From assembly GCF_002197755.1 (NCBI RefSeq), contig NZ_NHOT01000014.1, positions 42,613 through 106,612 on the forward strand: a stretch of 64,000 nucleotides of DNA. The letters are read 5' to 3'. The notes below the pieces were generated by a model. The model was not told where the DNA came from, did not search any database, and worked only from the letters and a program-made list of their open reading frames with translations. Below are positions 45,907-54,961 of this stretch, one piece after another (within the stretch, counting starts at the first letter, position 1; the number at the start of each line of letters is the position of its first letter). A program made the translations under genes and the position numbers. The DNA is from Pedobacter sp. AJM. Lineage in GTDB: Bacteria > Bacteroidota > Bacteroidia > Sphingobacteriales > Sphingobacteriaceae.

Positions 45907-48285
45907 TTAATTCAAATAAACATAAGTAATTCCATCACCACCACGATCGGCATGCTCATCTTCCATCCGGTTTACCTGGCTATACTTCCGTAGATATTCG
46001 CGAATCATTTTTCTTAGAATACCATCACCTTTTCCATGAATTAATTTGATAGATGGGAAGCCCAGCATAATGGCTTTATCCAGGTATTTCTCTACTTCAA
46101 ACAATGCATCTTCAGTTCGTTTACCACGAAGATCCAGTTCAGCACGGAAACCGGAAACAGCCTCATTCATCCTGCCGGCAAAAGAACCGCCACTGCTTTG
46201 CACCACTTTTTTGGCTTCCTTATTGCTAATCCGCTGTACACGGCTTTTTTTTACTGTAGAACGTAAATCACCGATAGCCAAAACCAGTTCATTCCGATTA
46301 ATTTCCAGTACAACCCCTGTAGTTTCACTGTCGGTAAACTTTACCCAGTCTCCAATGCTTATTTCACCACCCACTACAACAGGTGCAGGTTTCGGCCGCT
46401 CTTTCGGTAAGGTATTTTTAATCAGCTCCTGTTGCAAATTCTGACGAAGCACTTTGGTAACGGCTTTGTCGGCCTGATTTTCTTTAATCTCAGCGATAGT
46501 ATTTTCTACCAGTTTATTGGCATTTTTAATAATATTCTGCGCCTCCTGCTTTGCTTCTTTAATTAAAACCCTTCTGTTTTCATCCAGAAATGCCCTTAAT
46601 TTTTCATTTTCTGCGATTAAGTTTTTAGCCTTATTTTGTTGATTGGCCAGACTTACTTTTGCATCGTAAACATTCTTTTTATCTCGTTCTAAATCCACAA
46701 GCATGGTATCTACACGATTTTGGTTAGATCCCGTTTTCTCTCTGGCCAACTGAATAACTTCTTTCGGCAAACCTATATTCTGCGCAATTTCGAAAGCATA
46801 TGAACTTCCTGGTTTACCCATTTCCAGGATGTAAAGCGGTTTCATTTTGGCATTATCGAAAAGCATGGACGCATTTTCCAAACCAGGTGTGTTCCCGGCA
46901 AACAACTTCAAATTAGAATAGTGAGTGGTAATCACACCGCGAACCTTTTTATTATTTAATACTTCCAGAACAGCTTCTGCCATTGGTCCGCCAAACTGCG
47001 GATCGGTACCTGTACCAAATTCGTCAATTAAAACCATTGTTTTCGGCGAAGCATGCTCCACAAAATAGCGCATCTTTTTCAGGTGAGCACTGTAAGTACT
47101 TAAGTCACTTTCTATCGACTGATCATCTCCGATGTCAGCAAAGATATTTTCAAAAATTCCCACCTCACTATTGGCATCTACCGGGATTAAAAGACCGGTT
47201 TGCAACATAATCTGCAACAAACCAACTGTTTTCATACAAACCGATTTACCACCAGCATTTGGTCCGGATACCAATACCACTCTGGTTTCAGCGTCAATAT
47301 GAATATTCAGTGGTGTTACTGATTTTTTCTCTGCCGCGAAAGAGATGGCCAGAAGCGGATGCCGGGCATTGATTAGTTTTGTTTTCGGCTCCTTCATTAA
47401 ACCAGGCATTTCAGCCTCAATATCCAAAGCGAACAAAGCCTTCGCCCGTACAAAATCTAATTTAGTCAGAAAGCCATGATAGGAAAGCAATAAGGGGGAA
47501 TAAGGGCGAAGGTCATCCGTAAGTGCCACTAAAATCTTAATGATCTCACGCCTTTTATCAAATTCTAAATCACGCAGCTTATTGTTAAGTGTAAATACTT
47601 CTTCGGGCTCAATATAAACCGTTTGACCTGTTGCTGATTCATCGTGTACAAATCCTTTCAGTTTTCGCTTATTTTCTGCTAAAACCGGGATACACATTCT
47701 GCCGTCGCGAATGGTTAAACTTCCATCAGCTACCCAGTTATTGGCTATGGCTTGCTTGTAAATGGAATCCATCCGCTTACGCACATCCTGCTCTGCACGT
47801 GAAATGGCGGAAGTAATTTCCTGTAATTCTTTCGAAGCATTTGGCTTGATTTTGCCTTTGGCATCAATAACGGTTTCGATTTTACGGAGAATATTTTTTT
47901 CAATCGGCAAATGCTCAAAAAGTGCCTCCAGTGTTGGATAAACCTCTGCTCTTTCTTCAAAAAACCGCAAAACTGAAAAAACAGTTTGCAATGATGTGTA
48001 AACCTGAAACCACTCCTCTTCCAGGAGATAGGTGCCTTCCACCCTGATCTTATCAACCAGAGATTTGATATCAAAAAAGGTATTGATTTGTAATGGTTCC
48101 TGATTTTGCAGGATACTTTTAAACTCGTGGGTTTGACGTAAAAATTTATCGATCTGATCAAAACGGTTCATCACCTGCATCTTTAACACCATCGATTGGC
48201 CCATCGGACTTAAACAATGCTTGCTAATGAGTTGCCTTATCTCAACAAAACCTAAACGTTCTAAACAATTTTCGGGATATAACAT
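45907..48285 (-). CDS. mutS2: MutS2 family DNA repair/recombination ATPase with Smr domain
   Basis: 792 residues, family length. The Walker A motif GPNAGGKS (about 341), Walker B/DE motif LIDEFGTGTDP (about 418) and the ABC-type signature region identify the MutS core. A coiled-coil Lys/Glu-rich region follows (about 520-620). The C-terminal Smr nuclease domain (about 715-792, with LDLRGKRTEDAL and LIHGKGDGILR) completes it. MutS2 acts on recombination intermediates or stalled ribosomes, depending on the species. The stop of the upstream DUF4296 gene is directly adjacent (one base between). Confidence 0.93.
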   Translation of the reverse strand: MLYPENCLERLGFVEIRQLISKHCLSPMGQSMVLKMQVMNRFDQIDKFLRQTHEFKSILQNQEPLQINTFFDIKSLVDKIRVEGTYLLEEEWFQVYTSLQTVFSVLRFFEERAEVYPTLEALFEHLPIEKNILRKIETVIDAKGKIKPNASKELQEITSAISRAEQDVRKRMDSIYKQAIANNWVADGSLTIRDGRMCIPVLAENKRKLKGFVHDESATGQTVYIEPEEVFTLNNKLRDLEFDKRREIIKILVALTDDLRPYSPLLLSYHGFLTKLDFVRAKALFALDIEAEMPGLMKEPKTKLINARHPLLAISFAAEKKSVTPLNIHIDAETRVVLVSGPNAGGKSVCMKTVGLLQIMLQTGLLIPVDANSEVGIFENIFADIGDDQSIESDLSTYSAHLKKMRYFVEHASPKTMVLIDEFGTGTDPQFGGPMAEAVLEVLNNKKVRGVITTHYSNLKLFAGNTPGLENASMLFDNAKMKPLYILEMGKPGSSYAFEIAQNIGLPKEVIQLAREKTGSNQNRVDTMLVDLERDKKNVYDAKVSLANQQNKAKNLIAENEKLRAFLDENRRVLIKEAKQEAQNIIKNANKLVENTIAEIKENQADKAVTKVLRQNLQQELIKNTLPKERPKPAPVVVGGEISIGDWVKFTDSETTGVVLEINRNELVLAIGDLRSTVKKSRVQRISNKEAKKVVQSSGGSFAGRMNEAVSGFRAELDLRGKRTEDALFEVEKYLDKAIMLGFPSIKLIHGKGDGILRKMIREYLRKYSQVNRMEDEHADRGGDGITYVYLN

Positions 48286-48286
48286 A

Positions 48287-48838
48287 TTATTTTACAGCTA
48301 CTGATAATGGTTTATAATCACTGTTTTTTTTAGTGTTTATAAGCGAATCAGCTTGTGCCTTCTTTTTTTTAATTTGTGCTTCAGCTTTAACTTTGGATAA
48401 AGAATCCGTTTTCATCTTTTTTCTGATGGATAAAGAATCAGCTTTGAATGTTTTAACAATCTTAAGTGAGTCTGCTTTAAATCTCTTTTTTTGCATCAAT
48501 GAGTCGGCCTGCTTGAGTTTAAGCTTTTGATGGTCTAAACGAGCCGAGATGACCTTATAGATGTCCTGCAATTTTTCAGGGTTCTGGTAATAATAGTTTA
48601 AGCTTCTGGTATATTGTGCAGAATCAGTATTAAATTTTTTATAAATCCCCTTATAATAGGTAGCCGCCACTTTGCGTGCAGAATCCTGCACGTAAATGGT
48701 AGAGATATAACCGTCTACCACGTGGATGTCATATAAAATCCCCTCCATTCTTTCCGTATCAATGATGCCTTCAGGTGTTTTGGATTTGCAGCCCAAACCC
48801 ACCACAGCAACAATTAAACCCCACATTAATCTTTTCAT
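48287..48838 (-). CDS. DUF4296 lipoprotein with KADSL repeat tail
   Basis: 183 residues from the ATG at 48838; the frame from TTG 48844 adds two. Lipobox VGLGCKS near residue 17. The central part (TERMEGILYDIHVVDGYIS and later YYKGIYKKFNTDS) matches DUF4296, a Bacteroidota family of unknown role. The tail (about 112-172) holds five copies of a short motif (ADSL or TDSL) at 8-19 residue spacing, rich in Lys, probably helical. It is one base upstream of mutS2 and therefore likely in the same transcript. Confidence 0.8.
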   Translation of the reverse strand: MKRLMWGLIVAVVGLGCKSKTPEGIIDTERMEGILYDIHVVDGYISTIYVQDSARKVAATYYKGIYKKFNTDSAQYTRSLNYYYQNPEKLQDIYKVISARLDHQKLKLKQADSLMQKKRFKADSLKIVKTFKADSLSIRKKMKTDSLSKVKAEAQIKKKKAQADSLINTKKNSDYKPLSVAVK

Positions 48839-48908
48839 GCTCAATTAAAATATTATTTTTTGCCCAAATTGCGGCAAGGTTGTTAATTTTACCCAAAAAT
48901 AGTTATAA

Positions 48909-49613
48909 ATGAGCATAGCTGATAATCTTAAACAATATAAAAGCGAAGTAGAGGCAGACGGTGTAAGGCTGATTGCTGTTTCAAAAACACAGTCGGCAGA
49001 GACCATATTAGAAGCTTACGAGGCAGGACAACGTATTTTTGGCGAAAATATGGTTCAGGAGATGGTAGATAAACAGGCACAGCTTCCCGAAGATATTGAA
49101 TGGCATTTAATTGGTCATCTGCAAAGCAATAAGGTAAAATATATTGCCCCTTTCGTTCGCCTGATTCATGGTGTGGACAGCTTGAAATTACTACAGGAAA
49201 TTAATAAGCAGGCGCTTAAACATAAACGGGTTATTGACTGTCTGCTGCAAATCTATATTGCAGATGAAGAAACTAAATTCGGACTTGCCCATGATGAGGC
49301 TATTGAATTACTTCGCTCAGCTGAATACGCTGAAATGAAAAACATTCGCATTACCGGTTTAATGGGGATTGCAACAAACACCAAAAACGAAAAGCAAATT
49401 ACAATCGAATTTAATGAATTGAAGGTGTTTTTTGACGGATTAAAAGCGAGCTTTTTCAAAAATGAAGATTCTTTTAAAGAGATTTCAACCGGGATGAGTG
49501 CCGACTATAAAATCGCGATAGAAGAAGGAAGCACGATGGTACGCATCGGAAGCAGTATTTTCGGGAAGCGCATCATCAAGCATTTTAAAAACACCTCAGA
49601 AAATCCTTCATGA
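48909..49613 (+). CDS. YggS-family PLP-binding protein
   Basis: 234 residues, usual size. The PLP Lys lies in RLIAVSKTQ (about 26), followed by FGENMVQEM and WHLIGHLQSNKVKY, all family hallmarks. The product is a cytoplasmic PLP-homeostasis protein with no proven enzyme activity. It overlaps the following GNAT gene by four bases (ATGA). An aspartate kinase follows that, so the three appear to form an operon. Confidence 0.92.
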   Translation: MSIADNLKQYKSEVEADGVRLIAVSKTQSAETILEAYEAGQRIFGENMVQEMVDKQAQLPEDIEWHLIGHLQSNKVKYIAPFVRLIHGVDSLKLLQEINKQALKHKRVIDCLLQIYIADEETKFGLAHDEAIELLRSAEYAEMKNIRITGLMGIATNTKNEKQITIEFNELKVFFDGLKASFFKNEDSFKEISTGMSADYKIAIEEGSTMVRIGSSIFGKRIIKHFKNTSENPS

Positions 49614-50077
49614 ATTTAAAAATAAGAGTAGCAGAAGCTAAAGATTGCAGCCGGATGATGGAACTTATTCATGAGCTGGCGGTTTATGAACGTGCACCGG
49701 AAGAAGTTACCGTAAGTCCTGAGCATTTTATGGAAGCAGGCTTCGGGCAAAACCCGGTTTGGAAAGCATTTGTTGCAGAAGTAAATGATCAGGTTATTGG
49801 CTTTGCCTTATATTATACCCGCTATTCGACCTGGAAAGGCTGTAGGTTATACCTAGAAGATTTTATTGTGACAGAGGAGTTCAGGGGCCGGGGCATTGGA
49901 AAGATACTTTTTGAAAAAGTAATTGAAACCGCTAAAAGCGGAAACTATAGCGGAATGGTTTGGCAGGTGTTAGACTGGAATGAACCCGCTATTAATTTCT
50001 ATCATAAGTATCAAGCACATCTAGAAAGCGGATGGTTAAACGCCTCACTTTCTACAGATCAGGTTAAGGCATTTTAA
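49610..50077 (+). CDS. GNAT-family N-acetyltransferase (spermidine/thialysine acetyltransferase-like)
   Basis: 155 residues. The acetyl-CoA motif RGRGIGKILFEKV (about 93-105) and the surrounding LYLEDFIVTEEF strand place it in the GNAT superfamily. The arrangement EVTVSPEHFMEAGFG and YYTRYSTWKGCRLYLEDF resembles the SAT1/SAT2 branch that acts on thialysine or polyamines. Substrate unknown here. It is translationally coupled with yggS and lies one base before aspartate kinase. Confidence 0.85.
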   Translation: MNLKIRVAEAKDCSRMMELIHELAVYERAPEEVTVSPEHFMEAGFGQNPVWKAFVAEVNDQVIGFALYYTRYSTWKGCRLYLEDFIVTEEFRGRGIGKILFEKVIETAKSGNYSGMVWQVLDWNEPAINFYHKYQAHLESGWLNASLSTDQVKAF

Positions 50078-50078
50078 T

Positions 50079-51344
50079 ATGGATATTTACAAATTCGGAG
50101 GTGCCTCAGTAAAAGATGCTGCTGGCATAAAAAACCTTTCAGCCATTGTACGCGATTATCAGAACGGTAAATTACTGATCGTGGTTTCTGCAATGGGGAA
50201 AATCACAAATAAGCTGGAAGAATTAACAGCAGCTTATCTGAATGGAAGTGAGGATACATCTGTACGCTTTGAGGAAATTAAACACTTCCATTTTCAGATT
50301 ATTGAAGAACTTTTTGAAGGCAAATCACATTCCATTTATGATGATGTGGCCAACACCTTTGTAGAAATTGATTGGTTAATCGAAGAGGAACCGGATAACG
50401 ATGCAGATTATATTTACGATCAGATTGTATCTATCGGCGAGGTGGTTTCCACAAAAATCGTAGCAGCCTGGCTGAATGAATGTGGCAATAAAGCCTTGTG
50501 GACAGATGCCCGGAATTTTATCCAAACCGATAATACCTATCGGGAAGGAAAAGTTGACTGGACAAAGACCAGCCAGATCATTCAGAAAGACCTTGTACCT
50601 TTACTTGAGCAGAATATTATAGTTACCCAGGGTTTTATTGGTGGTACAAGTGAAAACTATACCACTACTTTGGGCAGAGAAGGTTCTGATTATTCTGCTG
50701 CCATATTTGCTTCCTGCCTGGATGCAGTAGCCTTAACCATCTGGAAAGATGTACCAGGTGTTTTAAATGCTGACCCTAAATGGTTTGATGAAACGGAACT
50801 GATTGCCCAGCTTTCCTATCATGATGCCATTGAACTCACCTACTATGGTGCTACAGTGATTCATCCAAAAACGATAAAACCTTTACAAAACAAGGGCATT
50901 CCGTTATTCGTGAGATCTTTTATTCAGCCTGAAGGTAAGGGCACAGCCATTACCAAAAATAATAATCCTTTGCCTGTACCCTCTTTTATATTTAAGATTA
51001 ACCAGGCACTGATTTCCATTTTTCCAAAAGACTATTCTTTCATTATCGAAGAAAATCTCAGTAATATCTTTGAACTTTTCCATAAGCATAAGATTAAGAT
51101 CAATACCATGCTGAACTCGGCCATTAGTTTTTCGGTTAGTATTGACGATCATCCTGAAAGAATCGAATGCCTGATTAAAGATCTTTCCACCGAATTTACG
51201 ATTAAGTATAATAAAGGACTTGAGTTAGTTACCATCCGTTATTACAACCAGAACACGATAGACAGGGTTACGGTGGATAAAGAAATATTACTGGAAGTAA
51301 AAAGCCGCCATACCTGCCAAATGGTGATGAAAAATAAGGCCTAA
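50079..51344 (+). CDS. aspartate kinase
   Basis: 421 residues. The N-terminal kinase part starts with KFGGASVKDA (about 4-13), with the conserved LGREGSDYSAA and IWKDVPGVLNADP stretches. The C-terminal ACT-like region (about 315-410) has unusual drift from regulated aspartate kinases. It makes aspartyl phosphate for the Lys/Thr/Met branch. The gene is a monofunctional kinase. It starts one base after the GNAT gene and ends the three-gene unit. Confidence 0.9.
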   Translation: MDIYKFGGASVKDAAGIKNLSAIVRDYQNGKLLIVVSAMGKITNKLEELTAAYLNGSEDTSVRFEEIKHFHFQIIEELFEGKSHSIYDDVANTFVEIDWLIEEEPDNDADYIYDQIVSIGEVVSTKIVAAWLNECGNKALWTDARNFIQTDNTYREGKVDWTKTSQIIQKDLVPLLEQNIIVTQGFIGGTSENYTTTLGREGSDYSAAIFASCLDAVALTIWKDVPGVLNADPKWFDETELIAQLSYHDAIELTYYGATVIHPKTIKPLQNKGIPLFVRSFIQPEGKGTAITKNNNPLPVPSFIFKINQALISIFPKDYSFIIEENLSNIFELFHKHKIKINTMLNSAISFSVSIDDHPERIECLIKDLSTEFTIKYNKGLELVTIRYYNQNTIDRVTVDKEILLEVKSRHTCQMVMKNKA

Positions 51345-51425
51345 TAAGATAAGCCTTTCAGAAATTAAGTATCCATCCGCTTTCAAACGAAACGGACCAT
51401 GCTTCTGATGATTTAATTAAAAAAA

Positions 51426-52610
51426 ATGAATGATCAACTTTTAACTAAAGCCGTACAGGAATACATCAATGCCAACCTCCATGCAGATGTTAACAAAATT
51501 GCTTTAGCTAAAAGTAAGTTTCCGGGTGTCACTTCTGCCGAACTGGCGGGCCAGATTCTGAGTAAAAAAAAATCAGAAAAGAAATTACCAAGCTGGTTTC
51601 ATACCTCAGGCATTTACTATCCGCCAGCTTTATCTATTGAGCAGACATCATCAGAAATTACGGCCAGATACAAATCAAAATTAGCTGCAGGACGTTCATT
51701 AATCGACCTCACGGGTGGCTTTGGTGTAGATGCGCATTACTTTGCCAAACAGTTGGATACCGTTACCCATTGTGAAATTAATACGGAGTTATCAGGTATA
51801 GCGGCCTATAATTCCAGGGTGCTAAAATCAGACAACATTCATTTCAAACCTGTGAATGGCATAGCATATCTGACTGAAACGACAAAACAATATGATACCA
51901 TTTATGTAGACCCTGCCCGCAGGGCTGGATCAGGCAAAGTATTTATGTTGAAAGACTGTACGCCTGATGTAAACACTCATCTCGATTTATTATTACAAAA
52001 ATCGCAGCGGCTGATGATTAAAACAGCTCCTCTGCTGGATATTACGGCAGGTTTAAATGAACTTAAACAAGTTAGTGAAATTCATATTGTAAGTATAAAA
52101 AATGAATGCAAGGAGTTGTTATGGATTATTGATCATGAATTTAAAGGTGAGCCAACCATTTTTTCTGTTTCACTCAACGAAAAAGAAAAGGTATTTTCTT
52201 TTAAAAAATCAGAAAGCCATGTCAATCCACAATATGCGGATGAAATCTCTGACTTTAAATATTTATATGAACCTGATGCAGCCTTACTTAAATCTGGAGC
52301 ATTTAATCTGATTGGGCAAACTTATAATTTAACGAAACTGCATCCACAAACGCAGCTTTATGTTGGCCATTCCGTTAATCATCTTTTTCCCGGAAGGATC
52401 TTCGAAATCCAGTCGATCCTGGCAGCGGCAGAATTAAAAAAAGCAACTGATTTAACCGGTAATATTATCGTAAGGAACTATCCTGCTGAACCTGAAAACC
52501 TGGCTAAAAAATATAAAATCAAGCCGGATCATGATCAGTTTCTAATCTTTACCAAGACCGCAAAAGAAGCATATCTCATTATCAAATCCAAAATTATACA
52601 GCACTATTAA
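51426..52610 (+). CDS. THUMP-like domain class I SAM-dependent methyltransferase
   Basis: 394 residues. The SAM-binding motif LIDLTGGFGVDAHYFA (about 95-110) and an acidic second motif (VTHCEINTEL) identify the Rossmann methyltransferase. The motif YDTIYVDPARR is the DPPR-type catalytic loop of RNA methyltransferases. The C-terminal region matches the THUMP-like domain. A probable tRNA or rRNA modification enzyme. It stands alone, 81 bases after aspartate kinase, and ends at a bidirectional terminator. Confidence 0.8.
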   Translation: MNDQLLTKAVQEYINANLHADVNKIALAKSKFPGVTSAELAGQILSKKKSEKKLPSWFHTSGIYYPPALSIEQTSSEITARYKSKLAAGRSLIDLTGGFGVDAHYFAKQLDTVTHCEINTELSGIAAYNSRVLKSDNIHFKPVNGIAYLTETTKQYDTIYVDPARRAGSGKVFMLKDCTPDVNTHLDLLLQKSQRLMIKTAPLLDITAGLNELKQVSEIHIVSIKNECKELLWIIDHEFKGEPTIFSVSLNEKEKVFSFKKSESHVNPQYADEISDFKYLYEPDAALLKSGAFNLIGQTYNLTKLHPQTQLYVGHSVNHLFPGRIFEIQSILAAAELKKATDLTGNIIVRNYPAEPENLAKKYKIKPDHDQFLIFTKTAKEAYLIIKSKIIQHY

Positions 52611-52652
52611 TAAAAAAGCCCTTCATCATGCACTGAAAGGCTTTTTTATTAA
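52607..52652. terminator. bidirectional terminator between methyltransferase and cspA
   Basis: A 14-bp stem (52607-52620 with 52639-52652) with A-run and T-run flanks and inner CCTTCA/TGAAAGG pairing. It can end both the plus-strand methyltransferase and the minus-strand cold shock gene. Confidence 0.85.
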
Positions 52653-52671
52653 TAGGTTTAAGGTGTTGGCC

Positions 52672-52869
52672 CTAAATTTTCTTTACATTTATCGCCTGCA
52701 AACCTTTTCGGCCTTCAGCCACTTCAAATTCAACTTTATCGTTTTCTTTCAGGCTATCAATCCCACCTAAAACATCTTTAAAATGAACAAAAAGATCTTT
52801 GTTATCTTCCTGAATAATAAATCCAAAACCTTTTTGTGTATTAAACCATTTAACTTTTCCGGTTGCCAT
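52672..52869 (-). CDS. cold shock protein (CspA family)
   Basis: 65 residues, one cold shock domain. RNP1 KGFGFI and RNP2 LFVHF are intact and the Trp in KWFNT is present. CSPs bind single-stranded RNA and DNA. The gene is monocistronic. Confidence 0.93.
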   Translation of the reverse strand: MATGKVKWFNTQKGFGFIIQEDNKDLFVHFKDVLGGIDSLKENDKVEFEVAEGRKGLQAINVKKI

Positions 52870-53067
52870 AAAAAAATAAAAATAATGATAAATAAATAAC
52901 CTTTTACGCTTTGTTTTTCATTTCCTTAAAAATTTGGTATTCAATTAGCTGGATTAAGCGTTAATTTTTCAAAACAAAACAATCAAATATAATAAATACA
53001 CCTTAAGAGCAACATAAATACAGGTATGTTAACGATAATGTTGCGTATGGGCGGGGTTTTTATATGT

Positions 53068-53703
53068 TTATTTATTTGGCTGTGGTGTGGTCCGTAAATA
53101 AGGTTTGATTACCTGATGTCCTTTTGGAAATTTTTCAGGAATATCCTCTGTTTTAATACTGTTTACTACAATAACATCCTCACCATCTTTCCAATCTGCA
53201 GGTGTAGCAACGGCATACTGAGCGGTAAGCTGTAATGAATCAATTACCCTTAAAACTTCATTGAAATTTCTTCCTGTTGATGCAGGATAAGTAATGATTA
53301 ATTTAACTTTTTTATCAGGACTAATCACAAACAGTGATCTTACGGTTAAAGTTTCGGATGCATTTGGATGAATCATATCATAAAGATTCGCAACCGTTTT
53401 ATCCGGATCGGCAATAATCGGAAATTCTACAGAGGTATGCTGGGTTTCATTAATATCGTTTATCCATCCCTTATGCGATTCAGCAGTATCAACACTTAAT
53501 GCCAATACTTTTACGTTACGCTTTTGAAACTCACCCTTTAATGCAGCGGTTCTTCCTAATTCTGTAGTACAAACAGGTGTATAATCAGCTGGGTGAGAAA
53601 ATAAAACACCCCAGCTATCTCCTAAATATTCATAAAAGTCAATTTTTCCGATAGAAGTTTCTGCCTGAAAATTCGGTGCGGTATCGCCTAATCTTATACT
53701 CAT
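53068..53703 (-). CDS. peroxiredoxin of the 1-Cys (Prx6) type
   Basis: 211 residues. The peroxidatic Cys45 lies in PADYTPVCTTELGR. The Prx6-type arrangement, with a C-terminal part ending in PKGHQVIKPYLRTTPQPNK, fits the family. It reduces hydrogen peroxide and alkyl hydroperoxides. It is next to the ECF stress cassette but separated from it by a terminator, so it need not be in the same regulon. No copy of the GGGTTACC box was seen before it. Confidence 0.92.
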   Translation of the reverse strand: MSIRLGDTAPNFQAETSIGKIDFYEYLGDSWGVLFSHPADYTPVCTTELGRTAALKGEFQKRNVKVLALSVDTAESHKGWINDINETQHTSVEFPIIADPDKTVANLYDMIHPNASETLTVRSLFVISPDKKVKLIITYPASTGRNFNEVLRVIDSLQLTAQYAVATPADWKDGEDVIVVNSIKTEDIPEKFPKGHQVIKPYLRTTPQPNK

Positions 53704-53795
53704 AATTTTATTTTTTAAATTGAATTAAACAAATCTAATCAATACTATAGTAAATACATAGACAATATATTATTTAATACATCCAAATTATAAAC

Positions 53796-53828
53796 ACAAA
53801 AAAACCCTAAAGTAGTTAGCTTCAGGGT
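53796..53828 (-). terminator. terminator after the sigma/protease operon
   Basis: ACCCTAAAG (53804-53812) and CTTCAGGGT (53820-53828) arms with one mismatched pair and a T-run on the minus strand (complement of the A-run at 53798-53804). Confidence 0.75.
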
Positions 53829-53855
53829 CTCAACAATATTAATTTGTTTGGGTTA

Positions 53856-54953
53856 TTAATTGTACACTTTAATCATAAAAACATAATCCTGCAATTTCTC
53901 AATTTGCTTTGTACGTTTTAAACCGGAAAGCATGCTTTTCTTGTTGGATGAAAGCCGGTTGTTTCCTAATGAATCCTGAGGAATTGCCCTCATGGCTTCC
54001 AAGATATATTTAGATTTGATGGCGAATGCAGCCCCCTCAGTTTGATCTGGCTTGCCACTGATAATCCCCACTAAATTACCATTCGAATCTAAAAGCGGAC
54101 CACCACTATTTCCTGGATTCACTGGTATAGAAACCTGATATTGAGTGGTATCACCTACGAAACCATTTTTCGAACTGACATAACCTTCTCCTAAAACTGC
54201 ATCATCTTTAGGATAGCCTAAAGTATAAACTGTTTCTCCAATACTACTGGTATTCTTTTTAATGGTATAAGGTATGGATGATAAATGGCTGAAATTTTTA
54301 TCGCTTATTTTAAGGATAGCGATATCATTCTGGGGATCGGTGTAAATTGATTTTACCTTAAATGATTCTCCCTTATTATTCTGAACATATAAAGAATCAG
54401 CTCCGTTAATAACATGCAGGTTAGTCAGAATGTAACCATTGGTAGAAATGGCAAAGCCCGTACCTCCAAAACTATTCTGGATGGCTGGCTTTCCAGGAAT
54501 GGTGGCATTGTTGTTTATTTTCCTGATTAAACTGTTTTGCGTTTTAATCGCTTTATTAACCTGGTTGCTCAACAACACAAGTTGTTCTTTTTGTTTGGTA
54601 TTGTGCTGGATGGAATAAACCGAAACTAAAGATAAAACCAGAAAAGAAGCGGCAACAGCAATGGCAGATTTATGTTTTCTCCAGAGCTGCACTACCCGCG
54701 AAGGATGCGGTCTGAGTGAAGAAGCGATACTTTCCACATCAATTTCTCCATGAATATGATTTAATTGCGCTTTCAGTCGAATCTGTTCAGCAAACATATC
54801 CATAGATTCCAGAAAGAACTTATGAGAAACCACCTTATGATCCACCGCCGGGTCACTTATACGCAGTTGTTCGAAAGCCAAAGTTTCCTGTGGATTCAGT
54901 TTACCTAAAAGATAATCTTCAATAATCGCATCTAACTCTAAATCGTTTCTCAT
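53856..54953 (-). CDS. membrane anti-sigma-like protein fused to periplasmic trypsin/HtrA-type protease
   Basis: 365 residues from the ATG at 54953. The longer frame from 55001 would overlap the sigma gene by 40 bases. Residues 1-95 are cytoplasmic and begin DLELDAIIEDYLLGKL, a pattern common in anti-sigma factors of Bacteroidota. One membrane helix lies at about 96-115. The rest is an S1C-type protease with His180 (LTNLHVIN), Asp210 (DPQNDIAIL) and Ser283 (NPGNSGGPL). No PDZ domain is visible at the C-terminus. Topology puts the protease in the periplasm and the N-terminus on the sigma factor side. It is cotranscribed with the sigma gene. I infer that it holds and releases the sigma factor. 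Confidence 0.75.
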   Translation of the reverse strand: MRNDLELDAIIEDYLLGKLNPQETLAFEQLRISDPAVDHKVVSHKFFLESMDMFAEQIRLKAQLNHIHGEIDVESIASSLRPHPSRVVQLWRKHKSAIAVAASFLVLSLVSVYSIQHNTKQKEQLVLLSNQVNKAIKTQNSLIRKINNNATIPGKPAIQNSFGGTGFAISTNGYILTNLHVINGADSLYVQNNKGESFKVKSIYTDPQNDIAILKISDKNFSHLSSIPYTIKKNTSSIGETVYTLGYPKDDAVLGEGYVSSKNGFVGDTTQYQVSIPVNPGNSGGPLLDSNGNLVGIISGKPDQTEGAAFAIKSKYILEAMRAIPQDSLGNNRLSSNKKSMLSGLKRTKQIEKLQDYVFMIKVYN

Positions 54954-54961
54954 TTCAATAT

